Assembly (NCBI GenBank): GCA_021795535.1
Contig: JAJYPG010000146.1
Span: forward strand, 1 to 5,052
Reading direction: 5' to 3'
Length of the DNA: 5,052 nt
Origin: Planctomycetota bacterium
GTDB lineage: Bacteria; Planctomycetota; Phycisphaerae; WQYP01
Positions 1 through 5,052 of this stretch are shown here, piece after piece. The notes below the pieces were generated by a model. The model was given only the letters and a program-made list of their open reading frames with translations. It searched no databases and was not told the origin of the DNA. The translations under genes and the position numbers were made by a program. Each line of letters begins with the position of its first letter. Position 1 is the first letter of the stretch.

Positions 1-1044
1 CTGCAAGCGAAATGTGATACAGCACTGGTGTGGCTGGGCCGTCTTGACGCCGTTTGCACGTTACTGCCTGATCCGGACTTGTTTTTATATACCTACGTTC
101 GTAAGGAAGCGGTTCTTTCGTCCATGATCGAAGGCACGCAGTCATCACTTTCAGATTTGCTGCTCTATGAAATAAATGAGACTCCCGGCGTGCCGATGGG
201 TGACGCCCGTGAGGTAAGTAACTATGTCGCTGCCATGGAGCATGGCCTGGCTCGGCTGGCGGGGGGGCTGCCGCTGTCGCTGCGCCTGATAAAGGAAATG
301 CACGCGAAACTACTTGCCGGCGGGCGTGGAGATAATAGTACTCCTGGAGAATTCAGACGCAGCCAGAACTGGATTGGTGGATCGCGTCCCGGCAATGCGA
401 CGTTCGTTCCGCCGCCGCCTGATCAGATTATGCCGTGTATGGGGGATCTGGAACGATTTCTCCATGACCTTCCGGTGCCGACATCAGCTTTAATTAAGGC
501 GGCGTTGGCACATGTTCAATTTGAAACGATCCACCCATTTCTTGACGGCAATGGCCGGCTCGGCAGGCTGTTGATTACCCTTATTTTATGTGAACAGGAG
601 ATTTTACGAGAACCGCTGCTGTATTTAAGCCTTTATTTGAAAAAACATCGATCCCGTTACTACGCACTGCTAAATGACATTCGTGCCGAGGGGAACTGGG
701 AGCAGTGGTTGGATTTGTTTTTCGAGGCGGTTGCTCAGACGGCCCAACAAGCCGTAAATACTGTGCGGCTGCTTATGGAACTGCAAGCTAAAGACGTTCA
801 AAGCATTGAGGCATTGGGTCGAATTTCATCGAGTGCCAGGCGCGTGCATGCATCACTTGCCGAGCGGCCTGTGGCTACGATCCGCCTATTATCTCAACGC
901 AGCAGGTTGAACGTGGTAACGGTGGGAAAATGTCTGCTTGGCCTCAAGGAATTGGGTATCGTAAAGGAGTTGACCGGCCACCGGCGGAATCGGGTGTTTA
1001 CATATCACACATATCTCGATATTCTGAATCAGGGCGTTGAGTAA
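1..1044 (+). CDS. Fic family protein (putative AMP-transferase) with C-terminal winged helix, 5'-truncated by the window edge
   Basis: The reading frame is open from base 1, so the true start lies upstream; the GTG at 28 is internal to the conserved N-terminal region (A-L-V-W-L-G-R-L-D). Of 347 visible residues, 40-45 (bases 118-135) read SSMIEG and match the class II Fic inhibitory motif (S/T)xxxE(G/N). Residues about 115-127 (PGEFRRSQNWIGG) form the usual conserved stretch before the fold core. Residues 178-189 (bases 532-567) are a complete Fic motif, HPFLDGNGRLGR, with catalytic His178. Residues about 270-345 look like a winged helix-turn-helix. Family members typically transfer AMP from ATP to a protein hydroxyl, and class II enzymes are held inactive by their own N-terminal helix, so no separate antitoxin gene is needed. 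The target is unknown. By family length (about 370-380 residues), some 25-35 N-terminal residues are missing. The family is certain; AMP transfer is inferred from intact motifs. Confidence 0.95.
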   Translation: MQAKCDTALVWLGRLDAVCTLLPDPDLFLYTYVRKEAVLSSMIEGTQSSLSDLLLYEINETPGVPMGDAREVSNYVAAMEHGLARLAGGLPLSLRLIKEMHAKLLAGGRGDNSTPGEFRRSQNWIGGSRPGNATFVPPPPDQIMPCMGDLERFLHDLPVPTSALIKAALAHVQFETIHPFLDGNGRLGRLLITLILCEQEILREPLLYLSLYLKKHRSRYYALLNDIRAEGNWEQWLDLFFEAVAQTAQQAVNTVRLLMELQAKDVQSIEALGRISSSARRVHASLAERPVATIRLLSQRSRLNVVTVGKCLLGLKELGIVKELTGHRRNRVFTYHTYLDILNQGVE

Positions 1045-1076
1045 ATCCGCAGGCCGTCGGGAATCTCCGCGCCTGG

Positions 1077-1103
1077 TTGGCAGGTGATCTTTGATCGTAT
1101 AAC
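1077..1103 (+). promoter_or_regulatory. Weak candidate sigma70-type promoter ahead of the lipoprotein-terC pair
   Basis: TTGGCA (1077-1082) and TATAAC (1098-1103) resemble -35 and -10 boxes. The 15-base spacer is shorter than the usual 16-18. The site lies in the 148-base gap after the Fic stop and about 90 bases before the next start codon, where a promoter for the downstream pair would be expected. This is a match by eye only. Confidence 0.25.
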
Positions 1104-1192
1104 GTGATAAAGAGCGGAATTGTATGCTGGCAAAATCCATTTATTGATCAGTCGCTTGCGGCCACTGGCATCGCGCCGGTAACATTGCGTGC

Positions 1193-2248
1193 ATGCTTTT
1201 AAAAACAAAAATTGCCGCCTGTTTTTTGCTGCTGACACTTGCGGTAAATTTATACGGGTGTTCAAGCATGCACCATTGGCCACCGGGGTTGACTTCCGCA
1301 GATCGGCGGCAATTACGCGCCATGCCGCCCGTGGCTACCCTCTGGCCCGGTGGCCCGTCGGATGGGCGCGTGATTCAAACGCTTCATTATCGTATTTACA
1401 CTACCATCGATAACCCGGTACAGCAACGCCTTATCGCCCGTGTGTTGGAGGCTGATTACGCGCGGTTTATCCGTCTGCTGCCCAACGCCGCACCAAAGTT
1501 ACCGATGGTGGGTTATGTGTTTCGCAACCGGAGCCAATGGGCACGCTATACGCGTCACGTCACCGGCGCGCAGGCTCCTATTTATCTGCACATTGAAGCT
1601 GGTGGCTATGAACGCAACGGCGTGTTTGCCGCTTACCGCTCCAATGTCGCTGAGATATTATCTGTCGTGGCCCATGAGGCGTGGCATCAGTTCAGCTTTC
1701 TGGCCTTAAAAGACCATCTACCGGCATGGCTGGATGAGGGCATGGCGACACAATATGAAGCTATGCGGTGGCGACATGGGTATCCGAAATTTACGCCGTG
1801 GCTTAATGCGGTGCGTTGGGAAATGCTCCGGCATGCTGTTGAGCGACGGCAATTGCTGCCCCTTCCGGCCCTGGCGGGCACGCAAGCCGGCAGCGTGGTG
1901 ATGCACAACGCCTTTTATATTCAAGCCTATTATGCTGAACTCTGGTCGTTTATGCTTTTTATTGAAAACAGCCGTTACCGCGCAGAGCTATTGGAGCTTT
2001 TAACCATGGCAGAAAAAGGTCAACTCAATAATCTCCTGGCCCGATCTGCCCTGACATCTGCCGATAAACATAATCTCACCTTGCGTTGGAATCGTGTCGC
2101 CGGTGAACTGTATTTGCGGCACTTTTTTACTTCCCATCGCAGTCTAAAACAGCGGTATGTGGCATTTATAGACCGACTGATAAAATCCTGGCCACCGGCA
2201 CGCCCGGAACGCGCTGATGTGCCTGCCGCACAAGGCGTAAAGTCATGA
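1193..2248 (+). CDS. Predicted lipoprotein with HExxH zinc-metallopeptidase-like domain (DUF1570-like)
   Basis: This 351-residue protein begins with a lipoprotein signal peptide: Lys4 and Lys6, a hydrophobic stretch at about 7-20, then L-Y-G-C with Cys23 as the lipidation site. Tyr at -2 is slightly unusual. Ser24 at +2 would favour outer-membrane sorting under the E. coli Lol rule. Residues 161-165 (HEAWH, bases 1673-1687) form an HExxH site. W179-L-D-E-G-M-A follows, with Glu182 placed to be the third zinc ligand as in gluzincins. The stretch before it (F-R-N-R-S-Q-W, later G-G-Y-E-R-N-G) resembles DUF1570 proteins, whose substrates are largely unknown. A secreted peptidase role is inferred. 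ATG 1193 is the only good start: an in-frame stop lies at 1145-1147 and the signal peptide begins there. No clear Shine-Dalgarno sequence precedes it. The last codon overlaps the terC-like start, implying an operon. Peptidase activity is unproven. Confidence 0.85.
   Translation: MLLKTKIAACFLLLTLAVNLYGCSSMHHWPPGLTSADRRQLRAMPPVATLWPGGPSDGRVIQTLHYRIYTTIDNPVQQRLIARVLEADYARFIRLLPNAAPKLPMVGYVFRNRSQWARYTRHVTGAQAPIYLHIEAGGYERNGVFAAYRSNVAEILSVVAHEAWHQFSFLALKDHLPAWLDEGMATQYEAMRWRHGYPKFTPWLNAVRWEMLRHAVERRQLLPLPALAGTQAGSVVMHNAFYIQAYYAELWSFMLFIENSRYRAELLELLTMAEKGQLNNLLARSALTSADKHNLTLRWNRVAGELYLRHFFTSHRSLKQRYVAFIDRLIKSWPPARPERADVPAAQGVKS
2232..2248 (+). promoter_or_regulatory. Ribosome-binding site and ATGA stop-start overlap coupling the lipoprotein gene to the TerC gene
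   Basis: AAGG at 2232-2235 sits 9 bases before ATG 2245. The stop TGA (2246-2248) of the upstream gene shares bases with this ATG. A second ATG follows directly at 2248, but it is 12 bases from AAGG, so 2245 is preferred. Such overlaps usually mean translational coupling and matched expression. Confidence 0.7.
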
Positions 2249-3198
2249 TGTTGGCGTGGATACTGTTTATATTTCTTTCGGCGCTGATCTTGGCGCTGGA
2301 TGTTTTGATCCCGCAAACCGCGGCAGGCACTAACGCCTTCAATCGTGCGGCGGTTCTGTGTTCCCTGCCAGTTTTTCTTGCCCTGGTTTATGGCCTGTAC
2401 CTGCACTTTGCCTTGGCGCAAAGCGTCGGTGCGCCGGCTGTTGCGGGTCCGCATCCGGCGTTAACTTTCAGCACCGGCTACCTGCTGGAATTAGGCTTAA
2501 GCGCCGATAATGTGATGATGTTTATTATTATGCTGCGCGCCTTAAAGATTCCCGCCGCCGATCAGAGTCTAGTCATGTTCTGGGCCATTATTCTGGCAAT
2601 TGTGGCGCGTGTGGTGCTGATTCTTACCGGTCTGGCGCTCATTGGCCGATTTCATCTGCTGTTTTATTTTATGGGGGCATTTCTAGTGCTGGCGGGTGGG
2701 CTGATGTTTTTCCAGCCGGATGGCGAACGTGGCATTGGAGAGCGTCTGATCGGCCTATCGAGCAATATCCTTCCGATCAGCCCGGAATATGCCGGTCGGC
2801 AAATGGTTGTCTTAATCAATGGTCGCCGTCGTATTACGCCTCTGCTGCTGGCGATCATTCTGGTGGGTCTGGTGGATGTGCTCTTTGCGTTTGATTCCAT
2901 CCCGGCGGTTTTTGGCATTACCAGCGATCCACTGATTGTTACAAGCAGCAATGTTTTTGCCGTGCTGGCATTGCATCGGCTCTATTTTATCATGGCTCCT
3001 TTAATGGACCGGCTACGGTTTCTGGAAGCTGGGCTGGCTGTGATTCTGCTGTTCATCGGTGGCAAGATGCTTTTGCCGCTGCTTGCCGCCTACGTGCCGG
3101 CGGTGCAAATAAGCACGACCACATCGCTGTTGGTGATTCTGGCAGTTCTGCTTTCAGCGGCGGGAGCTTCGTTCGCCTTCCCGGCGAAAAAGAAATAA
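2245..3198 (+). CDS. TerC/Alx family integral membrane protein (putative metal-ion exporter)
   Basis: This 317-residue protein is full length for the TerC/Alx family (E. coli Alx is about 320). It has about nine hydrophobic segments, near residues 2-21, 35-57, 74-96, 109-133, 137-155, 197-219, 234-254, 258-280 and 292-311, and a basic KKK end. Two family signatures with membrane acidic residues are intact: L-E-L-G-L-S-A-D-N-V (81-90, Asp88) and D-V-L-F-A-F-D-S-I-P (211-220, Asp211 and Asp217), the latter followed by G-I-T-S-D-P and S-S-N-V-F-A-V-L. The loop at 157-197 (I-L-P-I-S-P-E-Y then N-G-R-R-R-I-T-P) is also typical. Family members are associated with tellurite resistance, pH response and Mn2+ efflux. 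Bacillus TerC proteins help load metal into secreted enzymes. No ter-cluster partners are visible, so tellurite resistance is not supported here. Coupling to the upstream HExxH lipoprotein suggests a metal-supply role, which is inference. Confidence 0.93.
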   Translation: MMLAWILFIFLSALILALDVLIPQTAAGTNAFNRAAVLCSLPVFLALVYGLYLHFALAQSVGAPAVAGPHPALTFSTGYLLELGLSADNVMMFIIMLRALKIPAADQSLVMFWAIILAIVARVVLILTGLALIGRFHLLFYFMGAFLVLAGGLMFFQPDGERGIGERLIGLSSNILPISPEYAGRQMVVLINGRRRITPLLLAIILVGLVDVLFAFDSIPAVFGITSDPLIVTSSNVFAVLALHRLYFIMAPLMDRLRFLEAGLAVILLFIGGKMLLPLLAAYVPAVQISTTTSLLVILAVLLSAAGASFAFPAKKK

Positions 3199-3326
3199 GG
3201 CATTTACATGTTGCTCATCAAACACTCAAGGCAAATTTACGCAATGTTCACGATATGCTCACAGTGCGCCGCTACACTTCCCTTGCGTTCGCTTTCCGAA
3301 ACGCATCACCCACCTCTCTTCCGCCT

Positions 3327-3355
3327 GAAGCCCCCGGTTCCCCGCCGGTGGCTTC
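3327..3355. terminator. GC-rich hairpin between convergent genes; possible bidirectional transcription stop or repeat element
   Basis: GAAGCCCCCGG (3327-3337) and CCGGTGGCTTC (3345-3355) pair over 11 positions with one mismatch around a 7-base loop. The structure lies 13 bases beyond the stop of the DeoR-type gene and 128 bases beyond the TerC stop. Neither strand has a T-run after the stem, so it is not a classic intrinsic terminator. It could protect or end transcripts with factor help, or be a dispersed palindromic repeat. Nothing else convincing was seen in the 3199-3368 gap. Confidence 0.45.
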
Positions 3356-3368
3356 TACGCGCCGACAA

Positions 3369-4118
3369 TTACACCGCTATTTTCAGACGATCCTGTAAAT
3401 TGGCTTTCCATGTTTCGCTGATGGCCGCGTCGGTGATAATCAGATCCAGCTCTTCAATGGAACACACCCGGGCCAAGCCTTTGCGGCCAAATTTGCCCGC
3501 ATCAGCCAGCAGGATTTTTCTGGCGGCTTGTTTCATGGCGAGTTTCTCAATCTGCACCATGGCCAGATTGGTGTTGAAAATATCGACTTCATAAATGCCG
3601 GCCACAGAAAAAACCATGACATCCGCATGAATGTCAGCCAGGGCCTGCATGGTAATCGGCCCCACCATCACGCCGGAGCGCGGGTACATCGCTCCGCCCA
3701 GCACCAGAAGTTCCACCCCCTCATCATTAGCGAAATGATTGGCCACCGTCAGACTGTTGGTAACCACCTGCAACGGGCGGACTTCCAACTGCTGCACCGT
3801 GTAATGAATCGTGGAACCGCCGTCAAAGTAAACCGTCATGCCGGGTTCAATCATGGCGGCGGCGGCTTTTCCAATGGCGCGTTTGGCGTCCACCTGTTCC
3901 TGCATACGCTGATCCAGATCCAGCATCGCCGGAGAGCGGCCACGATATAAAACGCCGCCGCGCGTGGATTCCACCACGCCCTGCCCGCACAGGGCATCAA
4001 CATCCCGCCGCACGGTGGAACTTGAAACGCCAAGTTCTTCCGCCAGTTGTTCCAGGGAGGCGCTTTGCCGCGTTCGCAGAATATCAAGCAGTTTTTTCTG
4101 GCGATCCACGATCAGCAT
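3369..4118 (-). CDS. DeoR/GlpR-family transcriptional regulator
   Basis: The protein has 249 residues, normal for DeoR regulators, counted from ATG 4118. Residues about 4-57 form the N-terminal DeoR helix-turn-helix, with the recognition helix in L-G-V-S-S-S-T-V-R-R-D-V-D-A-L and the following R-G-G-V wing. The rest is the sugar-phosphate-isomerase-like sensor domain: F-D-G-G-S-T (98-103), V-V-T-N-S-L (118-123), L-G-G (140-142), V-G-P-I-T (152-156) and A-D-A-G-K-F-G (205-211). Residues about 171-184 carry a F-N-T-N stretch where many members have G-L-T, so it appears to belong to the N-(S/T)-N variety. Such proteins usually repress catabolic genes and are released by a phosphorylated sugar or related metabolite; the ligand here cannot be read. 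The frame extends to a TTG at 4139 preceded by AAGG, but ATG 4118 has GGAA 7 bases upstream and gives the usual family N-terminus. It follows the dehydrogenase on the same strand by 34 bases, suggesting one operon. Confidence 0.92.
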   Translation of the reverse strand: MLIVDRQKKLLDILRTRQSASLEQLAEELGVSSSTVRRDVDALCGQGVVESTRGGVLYRGRSPAMLDLDQRMQEQVDAKRAIGKAAAAMIEPGMTVYFDGGSTIHYTVQQLEVRPLQVVTNSLTVANHFANDEGVELLVLGGAMYPRSGVMVGPITMQALADIHADVMVFSVAGIYEVDIFNTNLAMVQIEKLAMKQAARKILLADAGKFGRKGLARVCSIEELDLIITDAAISETWKANLQDRLKIAV

Positions 4119-4152
4119 TACGCAATTCCGTTGAAACAATGAGCCTTAACAC

Positions 4153-5052
4153 TTATTTAATTTTTCCCCAGGTTTCTTCCAGAGCTCTGGCGATGGCCTG
4201 AATGCCGGCCATTTCCTTGGGCCACAATTCCGGTTCCAACGCCGTTTCCACACCGCCGCTACCCACCACCGTCGGCACACTCAGGCAGACTTTTTTAATT
4301 CCATACTGACCGGTAAGCTGGCTGCTGACCGGCAAAATCCGCTTGCGGTCCAAAGCGATGGAATGAATGACCTCGGCAATGCTGAGGCCCACCGCATAAC
4401 CGGCCCCGCCTTTAAGTTTGATCACTTCCGCGCCGGAAGTCTGGGTTTGTTTGAAAATTTCCGCCTGCTGCGCAGGCGTGACCATTTTAATTAACGGCAT
4501 TCCCGCCACCGTGGCCGTACTCCAGATCGGCGTCATGGTATCGCCATGTTCGCCGAGTATTACCGCATTCACCTGCGTAGCCGGCAGATTTTTGGCGGCC
4601 GCAATCAGTGATCGGAAGCGCGTGGTATCCAACACCGTGCCCAGGCCAATGACCTGTTTGGCCGGCCAGCCAAGATATTCAATATTCAAGCGCGTCAGCA
4701 CATCCACCGGGTTGGAAACCACCAAAAATATGCACTCTTTTTTCACGCCCGCCCCCTTGAGCGAATCCAGGACGCTTTTATACAATGACACATTACGATT
4801 GATCAGGTCCAACCGTGATTCGTCGGGCTTGCGACGCAGGCCCGCGGTAATGCAGATAATATCGGAATTCGCCGAGCCCTTCATGTCCGTTGCATAAATG
4901 CTCTGATCGCCCACCAGCGATGCGCCATGCAGCAGGTCCAAGGCTTCACCCGAAGCCAGTTGCGCATTGGCATCCACCAGCGCTATTTCTCGCACAATGC
5001 CCGCACATTGCAATGCAAATGCGGCATTGGAACCAACGCGGCCACCACCACC
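4153..5052 (-). CDS. NAD-dependent L-malate/L-lactate dehydrogenase (LDH-like MDH), N-terminus cut by the window edge
   Basis: The frame is open through base 5052, so the first few residues (about 5-10) are missing; TTG 5013 is internal. The 299 visible residues begin inside the Rossmann motif, G-G-G-R-V-G-S. I-A-L-V-D (about 23-27) ends in Asp, as expected for NAD rather than NADP. The active-site loop L-R-R-K-P-D-E-S-R-L-D-L has Arg74 (bases 4831-4833) at the substrate-specificity position and Arg80 as the substrate-polarising arginine. V-S-N-P-V-D (112-117), the D-T-T-R pair (Asp142, Arg145) and G-E-H-G-D (catalytic His169) are intact. Arg at the specificity position favours oxaloacetate/malate; LDHs have Gln. 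The surrounding E-S-R-L-D-L and the K-G-G-A-G-Y-A-V-G-L region look more LDH-like. The soluble cytosolic enzyme interconverts a 2-oxoacid and a 2-hydroxyacid with NADH, in the TCA cycle or fermentation. Family is certain; malate specificity is probable. It likely shares a transcript with the downstream DeoR-type gene. Confidence 0.93.
   Translation of the reverse strand, partial: GGGGRVGSNAAFALQCAGIVREIALVDANAQLASGEALDLLHGASLVGDQSIYATDMKGSANSDIICITAGLRRKPDESRLDLINRNVSLYKSVLDSLKGAGVKKECIFLVVSNPVDVLTRLNIEYLGWPAKQVIGLGTVLDTTRFRSLIAAAKNLPATQVNAVILGEHGDTMTPIWSTATVAGMPLIKMVTPAQQAEIFKQTQTSGAEVIKLKGGAGYAVGLSIAEVIHSIALDRKRILPVSSQLTGQYGIKKVCLSVPTVVGSGGVETALEPELWPKEMAGIQAIARALEETWGKIK

Noticed and set aside
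1072..1084. Short inverted repeat CCTG/CAGG after the Fic stop as a terminator
   Set aside because: The stem is only 4 pairs and no T-run follows.
1029..1323. Small minus-strand frames in the gap between the Fic and lipoprotein genes
   Set aside because: They overlap the lipoprotein signal-peptide region or the Fic 3' end, overlap each other, and have no recognisable content.
2020..2454. 144-codon minus-strand frame across the lipoprotein-TerC junction
   Set aside because: It is antisense to two genes with clear family motifs, and its Arg/Gln-rich translation has no recognisable feature.
2245..3198. Tellurite-resistance operon
   Set aside because: Only the TerC-family protein is present. 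No TerD, TerB, TerA or TerZ-like neighbours occur in the window, and TerC/Alx proteins are widespread outside ter clusters.
3208..3594. 128-codon plus-strand reading frame just after the TerC gene, with AAGG 7 bases before its ATG
   Set aside because: More than half of it runs antisense through the well-supported DeoR-type gene, and the translation shows no domain, signal or membrane pattern. The apparent ribosome site is probably chance.
4418..4897. 159-codon plus-strand frame
   Set aside because: It lies entirely antisense to the dehydrogenase, whose catalytic motifs are intact, so it is a shadow frame.

Overview
The window holds five protein-coding genes and almost no spare DNA. Three genes read rightward on the left (Fic protein, HExxH lipoprotein, TerC membrane protein). 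Two read leftward on the right (malate/lactate dehydrogenase, then a DeoR-family regulator). The first and last genes are cut by the window edges. The predicted lipoprotein with Ser at +2 after the lipidated Cys, together with the mix of families, suggests a Gram-negative bacterium of moderate GC content. The sequence alone does not fix the phylum. I saw no rRNA, tRNA, CRISPR array, transposase or phage gene.

Left part (1-3198). A Fic-domain protein with a complete HPFLDGNGRLGR catalytic motif, an N-terminal self-inhibitory SxxxEG motif and a C-terminal winged-helix-like region ends at 1044. After a 148-base gap comes a lipoprotein with a gluzincin-type zinc site (HEAWH plus a downstream DEGMA), resembling the DUF1570 family. 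Its stop codon overlaps the start of a full-length TerC/Alx-type membrane protein (ATGA overlap at 2245-2248), so these two genes are very likely co-translated. TerC proteins are linked to metal (Mn) export and, in Bacillus, to metalation of secreted enzymes. A TerC coupled to an extracytoplasmic metallopeptidase-like protein is therefore the most interesting arrangement here.

Middle (3199-3368). A 170-base region between convergent genes carries one strong GC-rich hairpin (3327-3355) and no convincing gene.

Right part (3369-5052, minus strand). An NAD-dependent L-malate/L-lactate dehydrogenase lacks only its first few residues. It is followed within about 34 bases by a DeoR/GlpR-type repressor, and the two probably form one operon. 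The dehydrogenase has an overall LDH-like sequence but Arg at the specificity position, which points to oxaloacetate/malate. The regulator probably senses a phosphorylated metabolite and may control this operon and other carbon-use genes.
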